Source of the DNA: Rhizobium sp. NXC24
GTDB lineage: Bacteria > Pseudomonadota > Alphaproteobacteria > Rhizobiales > Rhizobiaceae
Assembly (NCBI RefSeq): GCF_002944315.1
Contig: NZ_CP024311.1
Location: 3,200,501-3,264,500, forward strand
DNA length: 64,000 nt
Direction: 5' to 3'
Positions within the stretch are counted from its first letter, which is position 1. Every line of letters starts with the position of its first letter. The translations under genes were made by a program, and so were the position numbers. A model generated the notes under the pieces. It had not been told where the DNA came from. It saw nothing but the letters and a program-made list of their open reading frames with translations, and searched no databases. This document shows, piece by piece, positions 25,215-34,696 of this stretch.

Positions 25215-25799
25215 ATGGCCTTCCGCCCTCTCCTTCCGACGACAGTTCGCTGGCGTCCGCTGGAAGGAGACGGGCTGGAGCATCTGACGATCGCTCCCAT
25301 CGACACCGCCACGGGCGCAGCCATTCGCGCCTGTGGCACCATCATCGGCAGCCGCGACGGCTCGCCCTACGGCGTCTTCTACCGCATCAATTGCGCAGCC
25401 GACTGGACCGTTCTCTCCTTTTCGATCGATACCACCGATGGCCGGCGCCTTGCCTTGCTTTCCGACGGCAAAGGACATTGGCGCGCCGAAGACGGCATTG
25501 CCTTGCCGCAATTCGACGGCTGCATCGATATCGATCTCTCCGGCTCGCCTTTCACAAACAGCCTGCCGATCCGCCGGCTTGAGCTGACGCCGGACGCTGG
25601 AACGGCAAAGCTTTCCATGCTCTATATTCCATTCGACAGCTTCGTGCCGCTGCGCGACGGCCAGCGCTACACTTGCATCACGCCGCAGAAACTCTATCGC
25701 TATGCTGCCGAAGACAGGACCTTTACCGTAGACCTGCCCGTCGACGAGGATGGGCTGGTGATCGACTATCCAATCTATTTCAAGCGTGTGGATGTTTAA
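25215..25799 (+). CDS. Putative glycolipid-binding domain protein
   Basis: A 194-residue protein starting two bases after the gap stop codon, thus probably translated from the gap transcript. It matches the putative glycolipid-binding family (formerly DUF1089): an N-terminal TTVRWRPLEGDGLEHLTI, then YRINCAADWTV and a C-terminal YIPFDSFVPLRDGQRYTCI with YRYAAEDRTFTVDLPVDEDG. The fold is a beta-rich barrel with no catalytic motif. There is no signal peptide. The role in rhizobia is unknown; the link to gap may be only positional. Confidence 0.8.
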   Translation: MAFRPLLPTTVRWRPLEGDGLEHLTIAPIDTATGAAIRACGTIIGSRDGSPYGVFYRINCAADWTVLSFSIDTTDGRRLALLSDGKGHWRAEDGIALPQFDGCIDIDLSGSPFTNSLPIRRLELTPDAGTAKLSMLYIPFDSFVPLRDGQRYTCITPQKLYRYAAEDRTFTVDLPVDEDGLVIDYPIYFKRVDV

Positions 25800-25808
25800 T
25801 ACGGCCGC

Positions 25809-25831
25809 GCGGACAACAGCCTGCGGTCCGC
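25809..25831 (+). terminator. Hairpin after the glycolipid-binding gene
   Basis: GCGGAC and GTCCGC form a 6-bp stem with an 11-base loop just after the stop codon, without a T run. A second stem (GTTTCGC 25936-25942 with GCGAAAC 25950-25956) lies in the same 330-bp gap before the antiporter. Nothing else is seen in this gap. Confidence 0.35.
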
Positions 25832-26129
25832 ATTATTCCTCCCATTCGCCTCAAATCTTTCCTCTCCCTGCCCTGCTATGGTCCAGATTTACAAATAAAT
25901 TTTTGACAGGAATTCTCCCAAAGCGTTCCGGGGCCGTTTCGCTGTTCTGGCGAAACGCATCACAGCATGAAGTCGCTATCGTCGGAGCGGGCATCGAACC
26001 AGCGCCTTCTCCGAAGAATATTTGTATGTACTAATTTTAAGCATGCGGCAGCATAGTGAGTGGCGGGAGAATTGCGAAGGATCCCGGCTGCGGCCGGGGC
26101 AAGAGCGCGCGGGAAAGGGGAAGAAGGGC

Positions 26130-27980
26130 GTGGAGGCATTTTACGTCGTCGTATTGGTGTGCACGGTCCTCATTCTGATGGCGGCCTTCTCGAGTCTGCT
26201 TGCCTTTCGTTTCGGCGCACCGCTGCTGCTGCTTTTTCTGATGATCGGGCTGATGGCCGGCACGGACGGGCTCGGCATCGAATTCAGCAATAACTATCTT
26301 GCCTATATCCTCGGCTCGCTCGCCCTCGCCGTCATCCTCTTCGATTCCGGCTATGGCACGCCGATCCAGGCCTTCAAACTGGCCGCCGCCCCGGCCCTGA
26401 CCATTGCGTCCATCGGCGTTCTCGTGACAGCGGCACTGTTCGGCCTCGCCGCCACCTGGCTCCTTGGCTTTACCTGGCTGCAAGGCCTGCTCCTCGGCTC
26501 GATCGTCGCGTCGACGGATGCGGCTGCTGTCTTCTTCCTGCTGCGCATCGGCGGCATCAACATCCGCGACAAGGTGCGCTCGACGCTGGAAGTCGAATCC
26601 GGCACCAATGATCCGATGGCGATTTTCCTGACGCTGGCGCTGGTCGAGCTGCTTGCGAGCGGCGACGGCTATCACGGTTTCAACCTTGTTATGCTCGCCA
26701 CCTTCATCCAGCAGATGGGCCTGGGCGTCATTCTCGGCCTGCTCGGCGGCATGATGATCGTGCTGATCGTCAGCCATCTGGAGACCGATCGCGGCCTGAC
26801 GCCGATCTTCGTGCTGGCGCTCGCCCTGCTCGTCTTCTCCTTTACCGGCGCTGTCGGTGGCAGCGGCTTTCTCGCCGTCTATGTGGCAGGCATTTACGCC
26901 GGAAATCGCAAGATGCCCGCCTCGGCCAGCATCAAACGCTTTCAGGACGGCATGACGTGGCTGGCGCAAATCATCATGTTCCTCGTCCTCGGGCTACTCG
27001 CCACGCCGTCGCAATTTCCGGCGATCGCCATCCCCGCCGTGGCGTTGGCGCTGTTCCTGATCTTCATCGCCCGGCCAATTGCCGTCTGGCTCTGTCTGTT
27101 GCCTTTCGACTACACGCAGCGCGAAACGGGTTTCGTCGCCTGGGTGGGCCTGCGCGGTGCCGTCTCCATCCTGCTCGCCATCATGCCGATCCTTGGCAAT
27201 CTCCCGAGCAGCCAGACCTATTTCAATGTCGCCTTCATCGTCGTGCTGGTGTCGTTGCTCGTTCAGGGCTGGACGATCAAGCCGATGGCGCGTCGGCTCA
27301 GCCTCATCGTGCCGCCGCGCATGGGCGCCGTCGACAAAGTCGAGGTCGATCTGCCGGGCACAGTCAATCACGAGCTGCTCTCCTATCGCGTCGTCAAGGA
27401 TAGCCCGGTTCTGCGCGGCGAACGCATCCCGCGCTGGGCGATGCCATCGCTCGTCGTCAGGGACGGCAAGTCGATGCGCTACCAATATGCTGGGCGCCTG
27501 CGCGAACACGATCTCGTCTATCTCTTCATTTCGCCCAGCTATTCACGCCTTCTCGACCGCCTGTTTGCCAGCCGCGCGCCGGTCGATCCGGATGATGCGG
27601 ATTTCTTCGGCGCCTTTTCGATCTCGCCGCTGCGTCCCGCCGCCGATCTCGACGCCGCCTATGGTCCAGGGCTTCTCAGCGATGCGGAAAAAGGCCTGAC
27701 GATCGCCGAGCTGATGCGCCAGCGCCTCGGCGGCAAGGCCGATTATGCCGATCGCGTCCGTCTCGGCGAGATCATCCTGATCGTCCGCGATCTCGACGAA
27801 AACGACCATATCCAGTCGGTCGGCATGTCGCTGGAAGCGTTGGAACCACCGGCGATCCTGCCGATTTTCATCAATCTCCACGACATTTTGAACGGTATTC
27901 GCGGCTTCCTGCGCAAGCGTCGCGAGCACGCCGAAGAGGTCGTTTCAACCGATTCAAATACCGGCAAAAACGACGCCTGA
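26130..27980 (+). CDS. Potassium/proton antiporter, CPA1 family (NhaP2/CvrA type)
   Basis: A 616-residue protein. About twelve membrane helices carry the cation/proton exchange domain (STDAAAVFFLLR and LEVESGTNDPMAIFLTLALV hold the conserved Asp residues). From about residue 395 come a TrkA-C-like segment (VNHELLSYRVVKDSPVLRGE) and a further cytoplasmic C-terminal domain typical of NhaP2. It exports K+ (or Na+) in exchange for protons across the inner membrane. I chose GTG 26130 because GGGGAAGAAGGG precedes it; longer starts at 26022 or 26043 add a polar, non-membrane segment. The gene separates gap from pgk. Confidence 0.88.
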   Translation: MEAFYVVVLVCTVLILMAAFSSLLAFRFGAPLLLLFLMIGLMAGTDGLGIEFSNNYLAYILGSLALAVILFDSGYGTPIQAFKLAAAPALTIASIGVLVTAALFGLAATWLLGFTWLQGLLLGSIVASTDAAAVFFLLRIGGINIRDKVRSTLEVESGTNDPMAIFLTLALVELLASGDGYHGFNLVMLATFIQQMGLGVILGLLGGMMIVLIVSHLETDRGLTPIFVLALALLVFSFTGAVGGSGFLAVYVAGIYAGNRKMPASASIKRFQDGMTWLAQIIMFLVLGLLATPSQFPAIAIPAVALALFLIFIARPIAVWLCLLPFDYTQRETGFVAWVGLRGAVSILLAIMPILGNLPSSQTYFNVAFIVVLVSLLVQGWTIKPMARRLSLIVPPRMGAVDKVEVDLPGTVNHELLSYRVVKDSPVLRGERIPRWAMPSLVVRDGKSMRYQYAGRLREHDLVYLFISPSYSRLLDRLFASRAPVDPDDADFFGAFSISPLRPAADLDAAYGPGLLSDAEKGLTIAELMRQRLGGKADYADRVRLGEIILIVRDLDENDHIQSVGMSLEALEPPAILPIFINLHDILNGIRGFLRKRREHAEEVVSTDSNTGKNDA

Positions 27981-28052
27981 CCGCCTTGCGTCTCGCATCA
28001 TCCGTAGTATGGTCGGCGCACTTCGCGGCACCAACAACATTGGATCCTCCCT

Positions 28053-29255
28053 ATGGCAGCCTTCAAAACCCTCGACAATCTCACCGATATCACCGGCAAG
28101 CGCGTGCTCGTGCGCGTCGACCTCAATGTGCCGGTCAAGGACGGCAAAGTCACCGACGCGACCCGTATCGAGCGCGTGGCGCCGACGATTCTGGAATTGT
28201 CCAAGAAGGGTGCCAAGGTCATCCTGCTTGCCCACTTCGGCCGCCCGAAGGATGGGCCGTCGCCGGATCTGTCGCTTTCCTTGATCATTCCCGCGATCGA
28301 AGAAGTGCTCGATCACGCCGTCCTCTTCGCCTCCGATTGCGTCGGCGCACCGGCAGCCGACGCCATCGCCAAGATGAACAACGGCGATATTCTGCTGCTC
28401 GAAAACACTCGCTTCCATAAGGAAGAAGAGAAAAACGACGCCGCCTTTACTCAGGCGCTGGCAGCCAACGGCGATATCTACGTCAACGACGCCTTCTCCG
28501 CCGCCCACCGCGCCCATTCCTCGACCGAGGGCCTTGCCAATCACCTCCCCGCCTATGCCGGCCGCACCATGCAGGCCGAGCTGGAAGCGCTGGAAAAAGG
28601 TCTTGGCAACCCGGCCCGCCCGGTTGTTGCCATCGTCGGCGGCGCCAAGGTCTCGACCAAGATCGACCTGCTGATGAACCTGGTGAAGAAGGTCGATGCG
28701 CTGGTGATCGGCGGCGGCATGGCCAACACCTTCCTCGCCGCCCGCGGCACCAATGTCGGCAAATCGCTGTGCGAGCATGATCTGGCCGACACCGCCAAGC
28801 AGATCATGATCGAAGCCGCGACGTCGGGCTGCGCCATCGTGCTGCCGGAAGACGGCGTTGTCGCCCGCGAATTCAAGGCTGGCGCGGACAATGAAGTTGT
28901 TTCGATCGAAGCCATTCCGGCCGATGCCATGGTCCTCGATGTCGGCCCGAAATCGGTCGAAGCGGTCAAGGCCTGGATCGGACGCGCAACGACGCTGGTC
29001 TGGAACGGCCCCCTCGGCGCTTTCGAAATCACGCCTTTCGACGCCGCCACCGTGGCTGCTGCCAAATATGCCGCTGAATGCACCAAAGCCGGCAAACTGA
29101 CCTCGGTTGCCGGCGGCGGCGATACCGTCTCCGCGTTGAACCATGCCGGCGTCGCCGATGATTTCACCTATGTCTCGACGGCAGGCGGCGCTTTCCTCGA
29201 ATGGATGGAAGGCAAGGTCCTGCCGGGCGTCGCCGTTCTCCATACTGAAAAATAG
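28053..29255 (+). CDS. pgk: Phosphoglycerate kinase
   Basis: A 400-residue PGK. The N-terminal domain carries the signature [20 protein letters not shown], the substrate-binding LLAHFGRPK, and [13 protein letters not shown]. The nucleotide-binding C-terminal domain includes [16 protein letters not shown] and [11 protein letters not shown]. It transfers phosphate from 1,3-bisphosphoglycerate to ADP. Full length, no anomaly. Together with gap upstream and class I aldolase downstream it forms a glycolytic/gluconeogenic block, interrupted by the antiporter gene. The leader from 27981 is short, so part of its transcription may come from upstream. Confidence 0.97.
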   Translation: MAAFKTLDNLTDITGKRVLVRVDLNVPVKDGKVTDATRIERVAPTILELSKKGAKVILLAHFGRPKDGPSPDLSLSLIIPAIEEVLDHAVLFASDCVGAPAADAIAKMNNGDILLLENTRFHKEEEKNDAAFTQALAANGDIYVNDAFSAAHRAHSSTEGLANHLPAYAGRTMQAELEALEKGLGNPARPVVAIVGGAKVSTKIDLLMNLVKKVDALVIGGGMANTFLAARGTNVGKSLCEHDLADTAKQIMIEAATSGCAIVLPEDGVVAREFKAGADNEVVSIEAIPADAMVLDVGPKSVEAVKAWIGRATTLVWNGPLGAFEITPFDAATVAAAKYAAECTKAGKLTSVAGGGDTVSALNHAGVADDFTYVSTAGGAFLEWMEGKVLPGVAVLHTEK

Positions 29256-29279
29256 ACCGGCATCTCACACAAAAAGGAG

Positions 29280-29304
29280 AGCTGCGACCCGGACTTTCGC
29301 AGCT
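29280..29304 (+). terminator. Weak hairpin after pgk
   Basis: AGCTGCG (29280-29286) and CGCAGCT (29298-29304) form a 7-bp stem with an 11-base loop followed by a short TTTCC. It is probably a partial terminator between pgk and fba. Confidence 0.45.
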
Positions 29305-29335
29305 TTCCACAGGATGCTAAAATGATAGTCCGAAC

Positions 29336-29369
29336 TTTCAAACGGTTGAAATCATTTCAATCGTTTCAA
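29336..29369. promoter_or_regulatory. TTTCAA/TTGAAA operator cluster upstream of fba
   Basis: TTTCAAACGGTTGAAA (29336-29351) is followed by TTTCAA at 29355 and 29364, making overlapping dyads (for example TTGAAATCATTTCAA, 29346-29360). The symmetry and position, about 100 bp before the aldolase start, suggest a LacI- or GntR-type regulator of carbon metabolism. The regulator is unknown. Confidence 0.5.
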
Positions 29370-29461
29370 TAATTTAGCTGCCCATTTCCCTCTTTATACA
29401 CTTCTGTTATCGCCGACCTATATGACCCCGTCGCTGACTGAAATCGACTTGGAGAACGAAA

Positions 29462-30484
29462 ATGAGCGAACGACTTGAAGACATTGCCGTAAAGATGGTA
29501 GCCGGTGGCAAGGGCCTGCTGGCGGCTGACGAATCCACCGCCACGATCAAGAAACGTCTCGACACGATCGCTCTCGCTTCCACCGAAGAGAGCCGCCGCG
29601 ATTATCGCGAAATGCTCTTCCGCTCGGAAGAGGCGATGAAGAAGTACGTCTCCGGGGTCATCCTCTATGAGGAAACTCTCTTTCAGAAGGCCGCCGACGG
29701 CACGCCTTTCGTCGACATCATCCGCGCTGCCGACAGCATTCCCGGCATCAAGGTCGATACCGGCGCCAAGCCGATGGCCGGCTTCCCGGGCGAAACCATC
29801 ACCGAAGGCCTGGACGGCCTCGCTGACCGCCTGGCGAAATATTATGACGCCGGCGCCCGCTTCGCCAAGTGGCGTGGCGTGATCGCCGTTTCCGATACGC
29901 TGCCGACCCATGGCTCGATCAAGGCCAATGCCCATGCGCTCGCCCGCTACGCCGCGCTTTGCCAGCAGGCAAAGATCGTGCCGATCGTCGAGCCGGAAGT
30001 CTTGATGGACGGCGAACCCGGCACCCACGATCTCGCCCGCAGCGAGGAAGTCACCCGCTGGACGCTGCAGATCGTTTTCCAGGAGCTCGCAGAAGCCCGC
30101 ATCAACCTCGAAGGCATGATCCTCAAGCCGAGCATGGTCATCGACGGCAAGAAGGCGCGCAAGGCATCGGTCGAGCAAGTCGCCGAACGCACCGTCAAGG
30201 TGCTGAAGGAAACCGTTCCCTCCGCCGTCCCCGGCATCGCCTTCCTCTCCGGCGGCCAGACGCCGGAAGAAGCAACCGCGCATCTCTCCGCCATCAACGG
30301 CTATGACCTGCCTTGGCACGTTACCTTCTCCTACGGCCGCGCCCTGCAGGACGCCGCGCTGAAGGCATGGGGCGGCAAGGCGGAAAACGTCGCCGCCGGC
30401 CAGCGCGCCTTCGCCCACCGCGCCGAGATGAACTACCTCGCCGCCAAGGGTAGCTGGACCAAGGACAGCGAAAAGGCCGCCTGA
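29462..30484 (+). CDS. fba: Fructose-bisphosphate aldolase class I
   Basis: A 340-residue class I (Schiff-base) aldolase. GKGLLAADESTATIKKRL near the N-terminus, KWRGVIAVSDTLP in the middle, IVEPEVLMDGEPGTHDL and the Schiff-base segment EGMILKPSM (Lys at about residue 222) identify the family, as does LSGGQTPEEATAHLSAIN. It cleaves fructose-1,6-bisphosphate to two triose phosphates without a metal. GGAG lies about 7 bases before the ATG. A strong terminator follows. A possible operator cluster lies upstream, so it may have its own promoter apart from pgk. Confidence 0.95.
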   Translation: MSERLEDIAVKMVAGGKGLLAADESTATIKKRLDTIALASTEESRRDYREMLFRSEEAMKKYVSGVILYEETLFQKAADGTPFVDIIRAADSIPGIKVDTGAKPMAGFPGETITEGLDGLADRLAKYYDAGARFAKWRGVIAVSDTLPTHGSIKANAHALARYAALCQQAKIVPIVEPEVLMDGEPGTHDLARSEEVTRWTLQIVFQELAEARINLEGMILKPSMVIDGKKARKASVEQVAERTVKVLKETVPSAVPGIAFLSGGQTPEEATAHLSAINGYDLPWHVTFSYGRALQDAALKAWGGKAENVAAGQRAFAHRAEMNYLAAKGSWTKDSEKAA

Positions 30485-30509
30485 TCTAAGGTGACGCTTC
30501 GAATGGATG

Positions 30510-30545
30510 AAAGCCCCGATCGCGATGCGGTCGGGGCTTTTTGCT
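30510..30545 (+). terminator. Intrinsic terminator after fba
   Basis: A perfect 10-bp stem AAAGCCCCGA and TCGGGGCTTT, an 11-base loop and a T-rich tail (TTTTTGCTTTT) lie 26 bp after the stop codon. Confidence 0.9.
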
Positions 30546-30574
30546 TTTGTGCGGTAGATGAGTTTGCAGCACGC

Positions 30575-31207
30575 TCAAGCTGTTTTGAGGGCAGCGAGAT
30601 CACCGCTACTGAGAGACGCTAAGTTGGCTTCGATTTTGTCTATCGGCCAATCCCACCAGGCTATATCAAGAAGTTCGTTGATGACCTCACTCGGATAGCG
30701 CATCCGAATGATAGTTGCCGGATTCCCGCCAACAACTGCATAAGGCGGTACATGACTTGCGACGACCGAAGCAGCGCCGACGATCGCGCCCGCCCCAATC
30801 TGCACGCCCGGCATGATGGCCGCGTTATGACCAATCCAGACATCGTGACCGACGATGGTATCCTTCACCGGCAGGTCGGTGTAGCCGAAGGTCTCAGGCT
30901 TAAAGATGCGAAATGGATAGGTGGTGAAGCCAGTCATCGGATGATTAGCCGAACTGGTGATGAAGTAGCTTCCCCGAGCAATTTGGACAAACTTGCCGAT
31001 CACTAGGCGCTCACGAACGCTACCACCGAGATAGGGCGCCAGTATCTGGGCAGTATCTTCCGGCCTTCCGGAATGGGTATAATAGCTGAACTCGCCGATT
31101 TCCATGCGCGGATGGTCAATTACGTTCTTCAGGTAGACAGTATCGCGATAGAGGGTGCCATCAGGCAAAGTAATTGGATGGACTGCATTAGGGTCAAGAA
31201 GAGGCAT
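30575..31207 (-). CDS. CatB-type hexapeptide-repeat O-acetyltransferase
   Basis: A 210-residue left-handed beta-helix enzyme starting at ATG 31207 (AAAAGG upstream; TTG 31222 would add five residues). Hexapeptide repeats are seen in RLVIGKFVQIARGSYFI and VGHDVWIGHNAAIMPGVQIG, then GAGAIVGAASVV. SANHPMTGFTTYPF matches the xenobiotic (chloramphenicol-type) acetyltransferase group, with the catalytic His in the SSANHP segment. Such enzymes move acetyl from acetyl-CoA to drugs or sugars. Resistance cannot be assumed; many chromosomal homologues have unknown substrates. It converges on fba. Confidence 0.87.
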   Translation of the reverse strand: MPLLDPNAVHPITLPDGTLYRDTVYLKNVIDHPRMEIGEFSYYTHSGRPEDTAQILAPYLGGSVRERLVIGKFVQIARGSYFITSSANHPMTGFTTYPFRIFKPETFGYTDLPVKDTIVGHDVWIGHNAAIMPGVQIGAGAIVGAASVVASHVPPYAVVGGNPATIIRMRYPSEVINELLDIAWWDWPIDKIEANLASLSSGDLAALKTA

Positions 31208-31466
31208 GGAAAACCTTTTCAAATTGCCGGTAACTTCGCAGAAGTAGATCCCGCTTCATCCTAGCTATGTGATTTTATACAGACGAAGCTAATCCCGCAT
31301 ATCGATGGAATCCATCACGCCGCTCGAAAGCCTTCATGAATAATGTAAATGATGGCTGAGGCCCGCTCCACGGCGAAGAACTTGTCACCGGCACAAGTTC
31401 CCGCTTTCAGGCTCGCCCGAGCCGCGGCTAAATCCTCGCAGTTCGATCAATACTCTGGGAGCCGCC

Positions 31467-32387
31467 ATGAACACCGTCGCTTATGTCACTGTCGACGTCT
31501 TCACATTGGAACGTTTCGTCGGCAATCCGCTGGCCGTCATTCCCGATGCCCGCGGCGGCCTGAGCAGCGACGCCATGCAGAAGATCGCAGCCGAGTTCGG
31601 CTATTCGGAAACGACCTTCGTGCTGCCACCGGAGAACCCGGATCATACCGCGCGCGTCCGCATCTTCACGCCAACGGCCGAAATCCCCTTTGCCGGCCAT
31701 CCCAATGTCGGCACCGCTTTCGTTCTCGGACAACAACAGGAAATCTTCGGAAAGCCCGCGGGCGACAGGCTGATCTTCGAAGAGGATGCCGGGCTGGTTG
31801 AGGTGACGCTGTTGCGCAAGGGCGGTAACATCACAGGCGCCAGCATCCGTGCGCCGGGAAAGCTGACGGTCGGCGACACGATTGCCCCCGAACTGATTGC
31901 CCGCTGCGTGCAGGTCGGTCCGCAATCGATCCGCACGATAACGCACGCCCCGACCTTCGCCTCCGTTGGCCTGCCTTTCGCCTTCGCAGAACTGGACAGC
32001 CTGGAAACGCTTGGAAAAGCGTGGCCGAATGCGGCGATCTTTGTCGAAGCGGCTGCCCGGCACAAGCTGGACAAGACCGGCTTCTCGCTCTTTCTCTACG
32101 TGCGCTCGGCCGAAAACCCGTGGCATATCCGCGCGCGCATGTTTGCGCCCATGGACAACGTGACGGAAGACCCGGCGACCGGCAGCGCCTCCGCTGCACT
32201 CGGCGCCTACCTGACCTCCCTGTTGCCGGCACAGGATGCGGAGGTGAAAATCACCATCGAGCAGGGCGTGGAAATGGGAAGACGCAGCGTCATCGGTGTC
32301 GAAGTCCGGAAATCTTCCGGCACGGTAAACGAAGTCTTGCTGTCGGGTAGCAGCGTCCATGTCATGCGCGGCGAAATCCTGCTTTAA
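31467..32387 (+). CDS. PhzF family phenazine biosynthesis-like protein
   Basis: A 306-residue protein of the PhzF isomerase family, with the diaminopimelate-epimerase-like fold. The diagnostic N-terminus VDVFTLERFVGNPLAVI is followed by EFGYSETTFVLPP (holding the catalytic Glu, about residue 48), the anion-binding TAEIPFAGHPNVGTAF, and the second-half motif EDPATGSASAALGAYL. No phenazine operon is nearby, so a generic isomerase or lyase function is more likely. The 31208-31466 gap before it shows no other gene. Confidence 0.92.
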   Translation: MNTVAYVTVDVFTLERFVGNPLAVIPDARGGLSSDAMQKIAAEFGYSETTFVLPPENPDHTARVRIFTPTAEIPFAGHPNVGTAFVLGQQQEIFGKPAGDRLIFEEDAGLVEVTLLRKGGNITGASIRAPGKLTVGDTIAPELIARCVQVGPQSIRTITHAPTFASVGLPFAFAELDSLETLGKAWPNAAIFVEAAARHKLDKTGFSLFLYVRSAENPWHIRARMFAPMDNVTEDPATGSASAALGAYLTSLLPAQDAEVKITIEQGVEMGRRSVIGVEVRKSSGTVNEVLLSGSSVHVMRGEILL

Positions 32388-32435
32388 GGCGCCCCGCACG
32401 ATCCTCCGAAGGCCTCAATCCCGGCCTGCAATGCC

Positions 32436-32630
32436 TTAAAACGTCTCGTTGATGACCAAGGCGATCGTCCAGGCTGCAAAGGCTATCACGGCGATCTTCC
32501 AGAAATCGGCACGCCGTTTGAGGCCGGGCAGCCCGAGCGGCTTGATGATTTGCACCGCCATGGCAAGCAACAGCAGCACCGCGATCACTTTTGTCACGGT
32601 ATTTTTCCCCGTTTGCGCAAGAGTGAGCAT
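32436..32630 (-). CDS. Small two-helix membrane protein (64 aa)
   Basis: From ATG 32630 the frame encodes two hydrophobic helices (KVIAVLLLLAMAVQIIKPLG and KIAVIAFAAWTIALVINETF) joined by a basic loop (LKRRADF). GAGG lies just upstream of the start. A longer form from 32648 is possible. The clean helix-loop-helix pattern and rhizobial codon use support a real gene. Function unknown; it stands alone between phzF-like and MFS genes. Confidence 0.65.
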   Translation of the reverse strand: MLTLAQTGKNTVTKVIAVLLLLAMAVQIIKPLGLPGLKRRADFWKIAVIAFAAWTIALVINETF

Positions 32631-32821
32631 AGCCTCATCAAAAACCACTGCGCAGTTTTCATGATCATGCTCTAATCGTCATAGGACGGACATTTTTCCG
32701 CGCCAACAGACTGTTTCTTAACGCCGATAGCGGCAATCCGGGGCACAATCAATAGTGAAAACTGGCAGGGCTTGGTTCTGCCTTATCGGTTCTCTAAGTG
32801 GAGCCGCATGAAAGTAGGAAC

Positions 32822-34111
32822 ATGAAGAGAAATATTTTACCCGTTCTTGCCCTGCTTTTCGGTACGCTCTTCCTATTCACCGGCAATGGCCTGCACAGCC
32901 TGCTTCTACCGGTGCGTGGCACGGCCGAGGGCTACGCCACCACGACGCTCGGTCTGCTCGGCACGACCTGGGCGACAGGCTTCGTGCTCGGCTGTCTGAC
33001 CGCGCCGAAACTCGTTCGGCGCATCGGTCATGTCCGCGCCTTTTCCGGCTTCATCTCCGTCATCGCCATCATCGCGCTGCTGACCGGCATCATCGTCGAC
33101 GCGACCTGGTGGGTGCTGCTGCGGGCCGTCACCGGTTTCTGCACCGCCGGCACCTCGATGATCATCGAAAGCTGGCTCAATGAACGTGCCACCAATGAAA
33201 GCCGTGGCGCGATCTTCTCGCTTTACATCGGCATTACCTTGATCGGCGCCGTTGCCGGCCAGATGATGATCCCCTTTGCAGATATCCACACGCCGATCCT
33301 CTTCATGTGCTGCGGCATCTGCTATTGCATCGCCATGCTGCCGACGACGCTCTCGACCGCTGCCTCGCCGCAGCCGCTGAAGGCCGTCAGCCTGGATTTG
33401 AAGGCGCTCTACCGCAACTCGCCGGTCGCCTCCATCGGCATCCTCTTGGTCGGCATTGCCAATGGTGCCTATGGCACGCTCGGCGCCGTCTTCGGCGCCA
33501 ATGCCGGTCTCTCGGACAGCAATATCGCGCTGATGATGAGCTCGACCATCTTCGCTGGTGCCGTGATGCAGTTTCCGGCCGGGCGCCTTTCCGACCGCAT
33601 CGACCGCCGCTACGTGCTGGCCGGCATGGCCGCTGTCGCCGCCATCGACGGGCTGCTGCTCTTCCTGCTGCAGCCAGCCGGTCCTTATTTCCTGATCGGC
33701 ATGGTGGTCATCTATGGCGCCGTCGCCAACACGCTCTATCCGATCACCGTCGCTCATGCTAACGACTTCGCCGCGCCCGAGGATTTTGTCAAAGTCTCCG
33801 GCGGCCTGCTGCTGCTCTACGGCATCGGCACGATCATCGGCCCGACGCTGAGTGGCCCGGTCATGTCCTCCATCGGTCCCTACGCACTGTTCTTCGTCAC
33901 CGCGGTCGCGCATGTGCTGATCACCAGCTACGCGATCTTCCGCAGCCGCATGCGCGCCGCCAAGCCCGCGAGCGATCGCGACGCCTACACCAACATGCCT
34001 TCGGCGAATGCGCAGATGATCACGCCGGAAAGCATGTCGTTGGCGCGCAGCGAGGCTTCGAAAAGTGAGGCTTCGAAAAAGGACGATATGACGGTAAATT
34101 ACGGCACATGA
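32822..34111 (+). CDS. MFS transporter
   Basis: A 429-residue membrane protein with twelve predicted helices. The first MFS loop appears as FVLGCLTAPKLVRRIGHVRA (between helices 2 and 3), and the corresponding second-half loop as FPAGRLSDRIDRRYVLAG, so both halves of the major facilitator fold are present. The C-terminal tail (after about residue 375) is polar and contains a repeated SEASK. It most resembles the YcaD-like group of inner-membrane transporters. Substrate unknown. Its stop is 27 bp before DUF1192, with which it probably shares a transcript. I chose ATG 32822 over an upstream GTG. Confidence 0.88.
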   Translation: MKRNILPVLALLFGTLFLFTGNGLHSLLLPVRGTAEGYATTTLGLLGTTWATGFVLGCLTAPKLVRRIGHVRAFSGFISVIAIIALLTGIIVDATWWVLLRAVTGFCTAGTSMIIESWLNERATNESRGAIFSLYIGITLIGAVAGQMMIPFADIHTPILFMCCGICYCIAMLPTTLSTAASPQPLKAVSLDLKALYRNSPVASIGILLVGIANGAYGTLGAVFGANAGLSDSNIALMMSSTIFAGAVMQFPAGRLSDRIDRRYVLAGMAAVAAIDGLLLFLLQPAGPYFLIGMVVIYGAVANTLYPITVAHANDFAAPEDFVKVSGGLLLLYGIGTIIGPTLSGPVMSSIGPYALFFVTAVAHVLITSYAIFRSRMRAAKPASDRDAYTNMPSANAQMITPESMSLARSEASKSEASKKDDMTVNYGT

Positions 34112-34138
34112 GCCGGGGAGTGACGAGGAGGAAACAGA

Positions 34139-34330
34139 ATGAGCATCTTCGATGATGACCGCCCGAAAAAGCCGTCCGCCCATGAAATCGGCAGCGATTT
34201 GTCGCTGCTTTCCGTCGACGAGCTCAAGGCACGCGTCGCGCTGATGCAGGCGGAGATCGCCCGGCTGGAAGCGGAGATTGCCACTAAGGCATCCGGCCGT
34301 CAGGCGGCCGAAAACCTGTTCCGCTCGTAA
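34139..34330 (+). CDS. DUF1192 family protein
   Basis: A 63-residue protein matching DUF1192: an N-terminal MSIFDDDRPKKPSAHEIGSD, then LSLLSVDELKARVALMQAEI forming a short coiled coil, and a polar end. GAGGAG lies about 8 bases before the ATG. The family is small, alphaproteobacterial and of unknown function, usually found near rcdA-like genes as here. Confidence 0.85.
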   Translation: MSIFDDDRPKKPSAHEIGSDLSLLSVDELKARVALMQAEIARLEAEIATKASGRQAAENLFRS

Positions 34331-34494
34331 GCCTGCCATCGGCGCAAACCTGTGTGATTGAAGTACAGATAGAGGCATGCTCAACGGAATATTAAGCTTT
34401 ACGACATATTACTATGACCATCCAGATTTGCTCTGGACTCAGACAGTTCCTCCACTTGGCGAATTGGTCTGATTTTTCTCCCTGTTTTACCTTG

Positions 34495-34520
34495 AGAGCC
34501 GCGTTTGCGGCTCTTCTTTT
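34495..34520 (+). terminator. Intrinsic terminator in the DUF1192-rcdA gap
   Basis: AGAGCCGC and GCGGCTCT form an 8-bp stem with a GTTT loop, followed by TCTTTTT. It ends the MFS-DUF1192 transcript. The rest of the 366-bp gap (34331-34696) shows no gene; the rcdA promoter should lie after 34521. Confidence 0.88.
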
Positions 34521-34696
34521 TCGCCTTGACACGGCGCTCCCGAGGAAACTGTGGAGATTAACCCTTTCTTAAGAATCGCCTTGCGAATTTCAGTTAAAAC
34601 CACCATCTTGAAGTCATAAGAACGGACGCCGAGAGTTCTTCTGAACTTCACCGGCTTTTCCTGAACAAAAGTGTTGCGTTAGCAGGGATTTCTTCG

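Noticed and set aside
32906..34384. A 492-codon leftward frame over the MFS gene
   Set aside because: Shadow of the MFS transporter and DUF1192 genes. The product is low-complexity, rich in D, G, A and R, with no domain.
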